DNA of 64,000 bases from contig NZ_CP183948.1 in assembly GCF_052056485.1 (NCBI RefSeq), positions 930,001-994,000 on the forward strand, given 5' to 3'. The stretch's first letter is position 1. Each line of letters begins with the position of its first letter. This stretch comes from Paenibacillus_AQ nitricinens (GTDB lineage Bacteria > Bacillota > Bacilli > Paenibacillales > Paenibacillaceae). The translations under genes and the position numbers were made by a program. Below, piece after piece: positions 18,601 to 28,661 of this stretch. The notes below the pieces were generated by a model. That model searched no databases. It was not told the DNA's origin and was given only the letters and a program-made list of their open reading frames with translations.

Positions 18601-19982
18601 GCAAAGCACAGTTGGATTGGATGAAGGCCGATGTAAAAGCAGCGAAGGCTGCTGGGGCGAAGTGGATTATCGTCGCTATGCATAAAGGACCATACACAAC
18701 CTCTAACCACGCTACTGACAAAGATATTATGGGTGCTAATGGAGAAAGAGCGAAGGTCGCTCCAATGATGGCTGAACTGGGCATTGACTTGGTTCTTCAA
18801 GGCCACGACCATATTTATGCACGGACGAAGCCAATCAAGGCTGACGGAACTGCAGCAGACACAGTGAAGATCAAGGAAAGCTTTAATGGTCAAACTGTGG
18901 AGTACACAGTAAACCCAGATGGAACGATCTATCTGATTCCAGCTACAGCAGGAGCAAAGGTTTACTACAAGAACATGAAACCTGAGTTGGGAGATGCGTA
19001 TTATAATCTCTTTGAAGTAGCCAATGAGAATACAGCTGCTAAATACGGAGCGGACCCAAGTGATGCTACGCGTCCAATGCGCGGTCAAGTTCAGACCTTT
19101 GTGGGTATCACTGTAGATGCAGGGAAGCTGACAGCTGTATCTTATGAGATTGATCAGAATGTTAATGAGGCTAAACCATATGTTCTTGAAGAGTTCGGTA
19201 TTGTTAAGGGCGATGAGAATGGTGGAGTTACACCGACACCAACGCCAACAACAGAGCCGACAACAGCACCAACAACAGCACCAACAACAGCACCAACAAC
19301 AGCGCCATCAACAACGACACCAACAACAAAACCGACAGCAACACCAACACTAACAGTAGCGCCAACAGCTACACCAGCACCGACAACGGCACCTTCACCA
19401 ACTGCAACGCCACCTTCACCAACTGCAACGCCAGTTAACAAGCCAACTTTAACGGATACTAGCAATCACTGGGCTGCAGCAGTTATTGAGAAAGCAGTAG
19501 CAACTGGCTTCGTTAGCGGGTATCCGGATGATACTTTCCGTCCGAATCAGAAAGTAAATCGGGTTGAATTTATCACAATGCTGGCACGTGCATTACAATT
19601 GCCGGACAGTGGTGACACATCAAGCTTTAAAGATGCTGCGAAGATTCCAGCATGGGCTAAGTCTTTTGTAGCACAGGCTGTATCTCTGCAAATTATCAGT
19701 GGCTATGATGATGGGACATTCCGTCCTACACAGGAGCTAACACGTACAGAGTTAGCAGTTATGGTTGTTCGTGCTCTTGGTATTACAGTAGATCCGAAAG
19801 CGACATTAACCTTCAATGATGCTAAGGATGTACCAGCATGGGCTGTGCCGTATATTGCAGCAGCAGCGAAATCAGGCCTTGTGAATGGTGTAGGGCAGAA
19901 TAAATTTGCACCTAACCAGAAGGCAACAAGAGCAGAGGCTGTTACCATAATCCTTGCATTATTAGAAAAAGGGCAGAAATAA
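15663..19982 (+). CDS. S-layer-anchored double purple-acid-phosphatase-like metallophosphoesterase
   Basis: This 1439-residue cell-surface protein has a signal peptide (residues 1-31, ending AYA). Residues about 45-215 look like a sugar-binding jelly roll. Then come two phosphatase units: a PAP-type fibronectin-like domain (about 235-345) with metallophosphoesterase (about 350-640; TTDSQG, NSGDLVDNG, VGNHE, LLHKSPY, GGHDHTYTRS), a fibronectin III domain (about 660-745), and a second PAP-N (about 755-845) with metallophosphoesterase (about 850-1170; DLADTQ, NGDIVDTG, AGNHED, MHKGPY, QGHDHIYAR). Metal ligands are complete in both. A Thr/Pro linker (about 1190-1260) leads to three SLH domains (about 1268-1439) that hold it to the wall. 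Likely role: release of phosphate from organic phosphates outside the cell. The ATG at 15663 follows AAGGGAGA. Two complete catalytic units in one anchored chain are unusual. Confidence 0.88.
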   Translation: MNRLFKQAVSMTLAFVMVLGITFTGIPAYAEDSNGDAGLLQLQSLEPVTLLAGNSTWKYLDHGTDQGTVWRSVYDDSTWASGQAPLGYKDNGTGVSSKQFGALNTNISYGSNKSLKYRTSYFRTNVTVNKEEIAKSDKILGNFAFDDGAVLYLNGKEIYREAMPAGEINFQTKSSTNLSDPNEYTKVDLTEVVKANLKDGSNELSAEVHQSSDGSSDLYWDMNLIAYPVVEPGVGKPESIALTFNGNPQTSMGFNWYAPESVTGTKLEVVEASKLVDGQFPVGAQTYEGTSVTTSVYMTKADKSAKKSVVLTSHKVIADHLQPGTEYAYRAGDGQADNWSDIGTFTTESSSNQAFKFLYTTDSQGTTEGDFDIWNHTLQEGLAKFPTSEFILNSGDLVDNGDIEEQWGWFFNKPKDILANIPLVPLVGNHESKSYSNYTTHFNLPNVSNTGAKPDGSVYSFDYGSAHFMVINTEYYGASSNLENNEIYNKQVEWLRSEAAKSDQKWKVVLLHKSPYSVASHTNDTDVLYYRANLTKVFDELGIDMVIGGHDHTYTRSYQMYNNQPLTDIKPDTNGVVNDPKGTLYLITNAAGNKKYNVGAGPFPFAAKYEQPGKEMFTGMTVTNNEFSYEAYTTTTGGTTDLYDKYSIHKSDVAVKPVQNAKATVADGGKITLTWDAPASGAPVSGYRIYEQNDLVSANWTVSVPNTEGQTSYSYTVENTNPNQTYQFVIKAVSDRTNSEAKIASTDSIKKVTVTFNGDPVSAKGFTWYTALKSAGSDLQVVENTGVTPDFIKAAEFTGRSAVSRNSKDELVHKAEASGLKADTKYYFRVGDKALGLWSAVGTFETAAKTGAFTFIDLADTQAKTEDEAILSGETMAKALTTFPDAEFVAINGDIVDTGTNESQWNWLLGHSQETLLNTTIVPVAGNHEDKANAFYEHYNIKEAAGSPTETGAYYSYDYSNAHFVVLNTNENSDEYANFSKAQLDWMKADVKAAKAAGAKWIIVAMHKGPYTTSNHATDKDIMGANGERAKVAPMMAELGIDLVLQGHDHIYARTKPIKADGTAADTVKIKESFNGQTVEYTVNPDGTIYLIPATAGAKVYYKNMKPELGDAYYNLFEVANENTAAKYGADPSDATRPMRGQVQTFVGITVDAGKLTAVSYEIDQNVNEAKPYVLEEFGIVKGDENGGVTPTPTPTTEPTTAPTTAPTTAPTTAPSTTTPTTKPTATPTLTVAPTATPAPTTAPSPTATPPSPTATPVNKPTLTDTSNHWAAAVIEKAVATGFVSGYPDDTFRPNQKVNRVEFITMLARALQLPDSGDTSSFKDAAKIPAWAKSFVAQAVSLQIISGYDDGTFRPTQELTRTELAVMVVRALGITVDPKATLTFNDAKDVPAWAVPYIAAAAKSGLVNGVGQNKFAPNQKATRAEAVTIILALLEKGQK
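19233..19435 (+). repeat. Thr/Pro/Ala-coding linker repeats
   Basis: The 12-bp unit ACAACAGCACCA is iterated, giving TAPTTAPTTAPTT and then degenerate PTATP units between the enzymatic part and the SLH domains. It forms a wall-spanning spacer. Antisense reading gives a Val/Gly-rich false frame. Confidence 0.75.
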
Positions 19983-20027
19983 TCTAGTAACAGGGTGAAA
20001 AGAACTTAAGCTCAGTAAGTATTGAAC

Positions 20028-20064
20028 AAAGGGGTCTCAGCATATCGGCTGGGGCTCTTTTGTG
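20028..20064 (+). terminator. terminator after the SLH phosphatase gene
   Basis: AAAGGGGTCTCAGC (20028-20041) pairs, with several G-U pairs, with GCTGGGGCTCTTT (20048-20060), followed by TGTGTTTC. Confidence 0.7.
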
Positions 20065-20176
20065 TTTCAATAACTTTTTACAAATAACACTTGCAATGAA
20101 TCTCTATACATGATATATTCTAAGTCCGGCCAAGAAATACACATGCCGAGCTCGAAAAAGAAGTTAAAAAAAGAGC

Positions 20177-20206
20177 TTGACATTAAATAGCCGAACATGA
20201 TATAGT
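20177..20206 (+). promoter_or_regulatory. rRNA operon promoter
   Basis: A perfect -35 TTGACA (20177-20182) and -10 TATAGT (20201-20206) are 18 bp apart, about 160 bp before 16S. The A-rich run AAAAAAAGAGC just upstream resembles an UP element. No second promoter is obvious in 20065-20364. Confidence 0.8.
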
Positions 20207-20258
20207 ATAAGAGTTGCTGCTGAGACATTAAATGGCGACAACGAGAACTTGATCTTTG

Positions 20259-20280
20259 AAAACTGAACAACGAGTGAGTA
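20259..20280 (+). other. 5' half of the 16S processing stem
   Basis: AAAACTGAACAACGAGTGAGTA is complementary, but for one G-U pair, to 22000-22021 behind 16S. The pair brackets pre-16S and would be the RNase III substrate. Confidence 0.7.
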
Positions 20281-20367
20281 GGAAATCACGAAAGTGAAAT
20301 CCAAAAAAAGAGAATTAATTTTCTCGTCAGATGTTTCAAAATGAGCATATCGCTCTTTTCAATACTA

Positions 20368-21926
<1,559 letters not shown>

Positions 21927-21999
21927 TGGAGAATCGTTTCCTGCAATGGAGACATTCAAATCGGAAGTTAAACTTCCACAATCTCAGGTTTAGGCCTGT

Positions 22000-22021
22000 T
22001 ACTCACTCGTTGCTCAGTTTT
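22000..22021 (+). other. 3' half of the 16S processing stem
   Basis: This segment pairs with 20259-20280. The 16S-23S spacer (21926-22156) contains no tRNA gene; it holds this arm, a GAGAG/CTCTC hairpin near 22022, and the 5' arm of the 23S stem (22067-22087), which pairs with 25091-25111. Confidence 0.7.
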
Positions 22022-22156
22022 GAGAGTTTAAGCTCTCAAGTAAGACTTGATCCTTGAAAACTGGATACCGAAACGAATTTGCGTTTTAGAACATCTTTTA
22101 GCAACTTGTGCAAACAAGTAAATGTTATTAGTGAGATTTTTCTTAGGAAAAATCAA

Positions 22157-25083
<2,927 letters not shown>

Positions 25084-25160
25084 TATATTTAAGACGCAAA
25101 TTCGATTCGGATTCAGTTTTCAGGCGACTCAAGCCTGAGCATTTACGATGTAAATGCCCG

Positions 25161-25277
25161 TTTGGTGGCGATAGCGGAGGGGTTCCACACGTACCCATCC
25201 CGAACACGACCGTTAAGCCCTCCAGCGCCGATGGTACTTGGACCGAAGGGTCCTGGGAGAGTAGGACGCCGCCAAGC
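25161..25277 (+). rRNA. 5S ribosomal RNA
   Basis: The sequence runs from TTTGGTGGCGATAGCGGAGG to GGACGCCGCCAAGC, about 117 nt; the two ends pair as expected for 5S. It lies 77 nt after 23S. Confidence 0.95.
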
Positions 25278-25282
25278 GGACA

Positions 25283-25308
25283 ACCACATTACCCGTGGTA
25301 TTTTTTTT
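25283..25308 (+). terminator. possible terminator between 5S and the tRNA cluster
   Basis: ACCAC (25283-25287) / GTGGT (25295-25299) with a 7-base loop is followed by eight T. The stem is short, so it may only partly stop transcription before the tRNA genes. Confidence 0.55.
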
Positions 25309-25334
25309 GCCCTTAATATTTAAATGTCTTAAAA

Positions 25335-25411
<77 letters not shown>

Positions 25412-25414
25412 TAT

Positions 25415-25490
25415 TCCCTGATAGCTCAGTTGGTAGAGCACTCGACTGTTAATCGAGTTGTCACAGGTTCGAGTCCTGTTCGGGGAGCCA
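25415..25490 (+). tRNA. tRNA-Asn (GTT)
   Basis: TCCCTGA / TCGGGGA acceptor (one G-U pair), anticodon GTT in CTGTTAA, CCA encoded; three bases after tRNA-Ile. Confidence 0.96.
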
Positions 25491-25495
25491 TTTAT

Positions 25496-25588
25496 GGAGA
25501 GGTGTCCGAGTTTGGCCGAAGGAGCACGATTGGAAATCGTGTAGGCGCCACAAGCGTCTCGAGGGTTCGAATCCCTCTCTCTCCGCCA
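25496..25588 (+). tRNA. tRNA-Ser (GGA)
   Basis: A 93-nt class II tRNA with a long variable arm (TAGGCGCCACAAGCGTCTC), anticodon GGA in TTGGAAA, CCA encoded. Confidence 0.95.
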
Positions 25589-25604
25589 CAAATTTTATTA
25601 GCAT

Positions 25605-25676
25605 GGCCCGTTGGTCAAGGGGTTAAGACACCTCCCTTTCACGGAGGTAACATGGGTTCGAATCCCATACGGGTCA
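25605..25676 (+). tRNA. tRNA-Glu (TTC)
   Basis: GGCCCGT / ACGGGTC acceptor, anticodon TTC in CTTTCAC. CCA is not encoded (the gene is followed by TAAC), so it needs the CCA-adding enzyme. Confidence 0.95.
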
Positions 25677-25682
25677 TAACAT

Positions 25683-25758
25683 GGAGGCTTAGCTCAGCTG
25701 GGAGAGCATCTGCCTTACAAGCAGAGGGTCGGGGGTTCGATCCCCTCAGCCTCCACCA
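25683..25758 (+). tRNA. tRNA-Val (TAC)
   Basis: GGAGGCT / AGCCTCC acceptor, anticodon TAC in CTTACAA, CCA encoded. Confidence 0.96.
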
Positions 25759-25775
25759 TATTCATTTAAGAACGA

Positions 25776-25852
<77 letters not shown>

Positions 25853-25924
25853 AATTTTCCTTAAGCATGATGTTTTGGGACTAGCTGGCGAAGTGTAAAT
25901 GAATAGTATATAATTATTAAATGA

Positions 25925-26005
<81 letters not shown>

Positions 26006-26026
26006 TCACTTATGCATTATGTCTTT

Positions 26027-26104
26027 GGAACCGTGGTGTAGTTGGCCTAACATGCCTGCCTGTCACGCAGGAGATCGCGAGTTCGAATCTCGTCGGTTCC
26101 GCCA
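26027..26104 (+). tRNA. tRNA-Asp (GTC)
   Basis: GGAACCG / CGGTTCC acceptor, anticodon GTC in CTGTCAC, CCA encoded. Confidence 0.96.
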
Positions 26105-26120
26105 TTTAGTTAATTATTGT

Positions 26121-26195
26121 TGGGGATTAGCCAAGCGGTAAGGCAACGGACTTTGACTCCGTCATGCATAGGTTCAAATCCTATATCCCCAGCCA
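26121..26195 (+). tRNA. tRNA-Gln (TTG)
   Basis: TGGGGAT / ATCCCCA acceptor, anticodon TTG in CTTTGAC, CCA encoded. Confidence 0.96.
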
Positions 26196-26263
26196 CTTCA
26201 CCCCAAAAAGTGAAGTTACTCTCTGAAGGTGAATCCGAATACTTTTCGGGGACCCCATCTTGC

Positions 26264-26339
26264 GAGCCATTAGCTCAGTTGGTAGAGCACCTGACTTTTA
26301 ATCAGGGTGTCGAAGGTTCGAGTCCTTCATGGCTCACCA
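26264..26339 (+). tRNA. tRNA-Lys (TTT)
   Basis: GAGCCAT / ATGGCTC acceptor, anticodon TTT in CTTTTAA, CCA encoded. The 68-bp gap before it contains a short GAAGTTACTCTC-type stretch but no gene. Confidence 0.96.
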
Positions 26340-26354
26340 TTATTTTTAAAGTGT

Positions 26355-26438
26355 GCGCGTGTGGCGGAATGGCAGACGCACCAGACTTAGGATCTGGCGT
26401 TTCACGACGTGGGGGTTCAAGTCCCTTCACGCGCACCA
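26355..26438 (+). tRNA. tRNA-Leu (TAG)
   Basis: An 84-nt class II tRNA, GCGCGTG / CACGCGC acceptor, anticodon TAG in CTTAGGA, long variable arm, CCA encoded. Confidence 0.95.
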
Positions 26439-26444
26439 TATTTT

Positions 26445-26519
26445 GCGGAAGTGGCTCAGCGGTAGAGCATCGCCTTGCCAAGGCGAGGGTCGCGGGTTCG
26501 ATTCCCGTCTTCCGCTCCA
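26445..26519 (+). tRNA. tRNA-Gly (GCC)
   Basis: GCGGAAG / CTTCCGC acceptor, anticodon GCC in TTGCCAA, CCA encoded. Confidence 0.96.
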
Positions 26520-26527
26520 TAATTTTT

Positions 26528-26604
26528 GCGCCCTTAGCTCAGCTGGATAGAGCGTTTGACTACGAATCAAAAGGCCGGGAGTTCGAATCTCTCAGGGCGC
26601 GCCA
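26528..26604 (+). tRNA. tRNA-Arg (ACG)
   Basis: GCGCCCT / AGGGCGC acceptor, anticodon ACG in CTACGAA (the A is expected to be edited to inosine), CCA encoded. Confidence 0.96.
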
Positions 26605-26634
26605 TTTTTATTACGAAGTAATTACATGTTTTGA

Positions 26635-26708
26635 CGGGATGTAGCTCAGCTTGGTAGAGCACCTGGTTTGGGACCAGGGGGTCGCATGTTCAAATCGTGT
26701 CATCCCGA
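26635..26708 (+). tRNA. tRNA-Pro (TGG)
   Basis: CGGGATG / CATCCCG acceptor, anticodon TGG in TTTGGGA. CCA is not encoded. Confidence 0.95.
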
Positions 26709-26720
26709 TTTTATACCTTT

Positions 26721-26791
26721 GCGGGTGTAGTTCAATGGTAGAACTTCAGCCTTCCAAGCTGATAGCGTGGGTTCGATTCCCATCACCCGCT
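26721..26791 (+). tRNA. tRNA-Gly (TCC)
   Basis: GCGGGTG / CACCCGC acceptor, anticodon TCC in CTTCCAA. CCA is not encoded. Last tRNA of the cluster. Confidence 0.95.
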
Positions 26792-26802
26792 TATAATTAA
26801 GA

Positions 26803-26834
26803 AACACCTATCTATTATAGATAGGTGTTTTTTT
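26803..26834 (+). terminator. terminator of the rRNA-tRNA operon
   Basis: A perfect 12-bp stem AACACCTATCTA / TAGATAGGTGTT with loop TTA is followed by TTTTTG. Confidence 0.92.
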
Positions 26835-26895
26835 GTATAGTTACATTCGAATGGATACAATAGAACATAGGATTTTAGTTGAGGGGGATGTAGCT

Positions 26896-27360
26896 ATGTT
26901 TGAATTCGAAGCTAAATTAGTGCGGCCTGATGCAAGCGGGAGCTGGACTTATCTTAACGTCCCTTTTGATGCCGAACAAATATTTGAAACAAAGTCCAGA
27001 ATACAGGTAAAAGGAAGTGTAAATGGAATCCCCTATAGAGGAACGCTTATGCCCCATGGAAACGGAAAGCATTTTATGGTGGTAAAGAAAGAACTAAGGG
27101 ATCTAGCCAAAGCTCAACCTGGTGATATTGTGCGTATGACGATGGAGCAAGATCATCAATTACGGGAGGTAGAAGCCCCAGAGGATTTCCTTGATGCGCT
27201 GAGTAGCCATGAGCAGGCAGAAGCTTATTTTAACGGTCTAGCTTATTCTTATCAGAAGGAATATGTGTCTTGGATCGAAGCAGCGAAAAAACCTGAAACC
27301 AGAGCATCTCGTATCGATAAATCAGTCAGTAAACTGGGTGAAGGCTTAAGGCTTAAATAA
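26896..27360 (+). CDS. DUF1905 / YdeI-OmdA-like protein
   Basis: This 154-residue cytosolic protein has two parts. Residues 1-90 form the small beta-barrel DUF1905 (FEAKLVRP, WTYLNVPFD, VKGSVNGIPYRGTLMP, then LAKAQPGDIVRMTMEQD). Residues 95-154 are a helical bacteriocin-protection (YdeI/OmdA) tail with FNGLAYSYQKEYVSWIEAAK. Such fusions are common; their biochemical role is unknown. I place the start at ATG 26896, nine bases after GAGGGGG, although the frame is open back into the terminator at 26833. Confidence 0.82.
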   Translation: MFEFEAKLVRPDASGSWTYLNVPFDAEQIFETKSRIQVKGSVNGIPYRGTLMPHGNGKHFMVVKKELRDLAKAQPGDIVRMTMEQDHQLREVEAPEDFLDALSSHEQAEAYFNGLAYSYQKEYVSWIEAAKKPETRASRIDKSVSKLGEGLRLK

Positions 27361-27395
27361 GAGTATGAAGAAGTGCTTAGCAGGCTGAATAGATG

Positions 27396-27435
27396 AACAG
27401 CGTCCTCTTCCATAAGATTGGAAAGGGACGCTGTT
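27396..27435. terminator. hairpin terminator between converging genes
   Basis: AACAGCGTCC (27396-27405) / GGACGCTGTT (27426-27435) with an inner TTCC/GGAA. The T tract is weak on both strands, but the stem is long. Confidence 0.7.
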
Positions 27436-27461
27436 AATGTTGGTGATATGTGCGAGTTGGC

Positions 27462-27917
27462 TTAAATAAGAACGGCTACCTCACCACAATTCACAAACTT
27501 AATACTTTCGATTTTTACTGATAACTCACCTGAAGGTATAGCTAGCTGACATGTACTGCCGATCTGAGCTAACAGCAACTGCATGCCAATAGGCGAGAAC
27601 ATTGAAATCTTGTTATCATTGGGTTCTGCCTGGTTTGGAAATACGATGGTGTAGGTATCTGTAGTATTGTCGTCTAAGTAGCGTAGCTGAAGCTGACTTC
27701 CAATCAATACGAGTGAATTCAATTCTTCACCATTAAAACGGGAAAGTAATTGTTCCAACTCGGAGCAATAACGGGACAACAGCGTTTCAGCATTACTTCT
27801 TTGTTTGCTTCGTTCCGGGAAATACTGATTTAGAAATGCGATTTTTTCCTCATCAAAATAAATAAGCTGCTGGACCAATTGTGTCCTTGAGCCTTCATAA
27901 ATTAGACTATGGTTCAT
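27462..27917 (-). CDS. GreA/GreB-type transcription factor homologue
   Basis: This 151-residue protein has a C-terminal FKBP-like Gre domain (about 70-151), recognised by the SPIGMQLLLAQIGSTCQLAIP block that is near-diagnostic for GreA/GreB/Rnk. The N-terminal part (about 5-60) is helical and could form the coiled coil that enters the RNA polymerase secondary channel; FDEEK at about residue 21 gives acidic residues near the possible tip. The coiled coil is shorter than in GreA, so it may be an Rnk/Gfh-like modulator rather than a cleavage factor. I start at ATG 27917 because GAGGGGGTG lies nine bases upstream; the frame is open to 27956. Its start is overlapped by the 23-codon reading frame at 27907-27978. 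Confidence 0.75.
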   Translation of the reverse strand: MNHSLIYEGSRTQLVQQLIYFDEEKIAFLNQYFPERSKQRSNAETLLSRYCSELEQLLSRFNGEELNSLVLIGSQLQLRYLDDNTTDTYTIVFPNQAEPNDNKISMFSPIGMQLLLAQIGSTCQLAIPSGELSVKIESIKFVNCGEVAVLI

Positions 27918-27978
27918 AGTAGATTTCACCCCCTCTAAGTAGCACATTCTTTGCAAATTTGTTATGACGCGTTGCCAT
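27907..27978 (-). CDS. possible 23-residue leader peptide of the GreA-like gene
   Basis: A very strong ribosome site, GGAGGG, eight bases before an ATG, opens a 23-codon frame MATRHNKFAKNVLLRGGEIY... that ends inside the first codons of the GreA-like gene. The overlap is typical of translational coupling. I recognise no family. It may simply be a leader whose translation opens the next gene's start site. Confidence 0.45.
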   Translation of the reverse strand: MATRHNKFAKNVLLRGGEIYYEP

Positions 27979-28030
27979 TGTACAATCCCTCCTATACAAA
28001 TAGAGGTCCCCCAGAGGGAACCTTCTGATC

Positions 28031-28059
28031 AGTATAACAGCTTCTATATGTAAATCCAA
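28031..28059 (-). promoter_or_regulatory. promoter of the leader peptide/GreA-like unit
   Basis: Minus strand: -35 TTGGAT (28059-28054), 17 bp, -10 TATACT (28036-28031). A GGTTCCC/GGGGACC hairpin follows near the transcript start. Confidence 0.55.
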
Positions 28060-28109
28060 TCCATTTTGCAAAGGCAATTAATTCTTACTAAATATTGTAT
28101 TTAAAACGT

Positions 28110-28138
28110 TTGACTATTGTATAGTTGGGTGCTATGAT
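28110..28138 (+). promoter_or_regulatory. SigA promoter driving the cse60-like leader
   Basis: TTGACT (28110-28115), 17 bp, TATGAT (28133-28138). The predicted start lies near 28145, leaving a leader of about 165 nt before the cse60-like gene. Confidence 0.65.
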
Positions 28139-28152
28139 AGGCTGATGTTATG

Positions 28153-28180
28153 GGCATTTCGTAGAAAACTGCGGAATGCC
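28153..28180 (+). other. 5'-terminal leader hairpin
   Basis: GGCATTTCGTAG / CTGCGGAATGCC forms a 12-bp stem (two G-U pairs) closed by AAAA, right at the predicted 5' end of the transcript. There is no T tract, so it is not a terminator; it could protect the mRNA or be a binding site. Confidence 0.5.
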
Positions 28181-28236
28181 TATACTATATTTCGAAGATA
28201 AATTTACATTAAATGTTACCAGGGGAGTGATACGCC

Positions 28237-28284
28237 ATGTACATTTCGTTGAGTTTACCTATAGAATCTAGACATAAAAAGTAA
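28237..28284 (+). CDS. possible 15-residue small ORF in the cse60-like leader
   Basis: AGGGGAGTG lies seven bases before an ATG that opens MYISLSLPIESRHKK and stops 27 nt before the cse60-like start. Ribosome site and spacing are good, but the peptide matches nothing I know. Confidence 0.35.
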   Translation: MYISLSLPIESRHKK

Positions 28285-28311
28285 CTATAATTTATTAAAG
28301 GAGAGATCAGG

Positions 28312-28506
28312 ATGATTCAAGTAAAAGAGTTTGTAGATGCTGATAATTCGTATGCTGAGAATAAAGCTAATGAGTTCTTGGCAGGGCTGCGTGAGGAACA
28401 GGTTGTGAATATCCGTTACGGTTCGGTAGTTAAATCTTCACGTGATGGGGCAGAGCATCAAAGAAGCAGTATACTGGTCGTGTATAAGACAAATGAAGGG
28501 CAATAA
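28312..28506 (+). CDS. Cse60-like sporulation-associated small protein
   Basis: This 64-residue protein resembles B. subtilis Cse60, a small SigE-controlled sporulation protein of unknown function: helix then strands, VKEFVDAD...ENKANEFLAGLREEQVVNIRYG and the closing SSILVVYKT. AAGGAGAG precedes the ATG. No SigE-like promoter is evident; the upstream promoter looks SigA-type, so control may differ from B. subtilis. Confidence 0.6.
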   Translation: MIQVKEFVDADNSYAENKANEFLAGLREEQVVNIRYGSVVKSSRDGAEHQRSSILVVYKTNEGQ

Positions 28507-28598
28507 CTGGAATACTTTTTTTTCGTGCTTATCTGTTGTCTCCACGCTATGCATCGTGATTGTTCTAATATATTATATGTTTTAGCTTTTCTTATTAA

Positions 28599-28637
28599 AA
28601 AGAGGACCTTTCCCATCTACGGGTAAAGGTCCTCTTT
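28599..28637. terminator. bidirectional terminator (cse60-like / catalase)
   Basis: A perfect 13-bp arm pair AAAGAGGACCTTT / AAAGGTCCTCTTT lies between converging genes. Confidence 0.88.
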
Positions 28638-28661
28638 GATTGTATAAGTGCATTTACAGTC

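Noticed and set aside
18501..19088. 195-codon minus-strand frame in the phosphatase gene
   Set aside because: It is fully antisense to a clear metallophosphoesterase domain, has no ribosome site and no domain.
19154..19465. 103-codon Val/Gly-rich frame on the minus strand
   Set aside because: It is the antisense of the Thr/Pro/Ala-coding linker repeat; composition bias explains its length.
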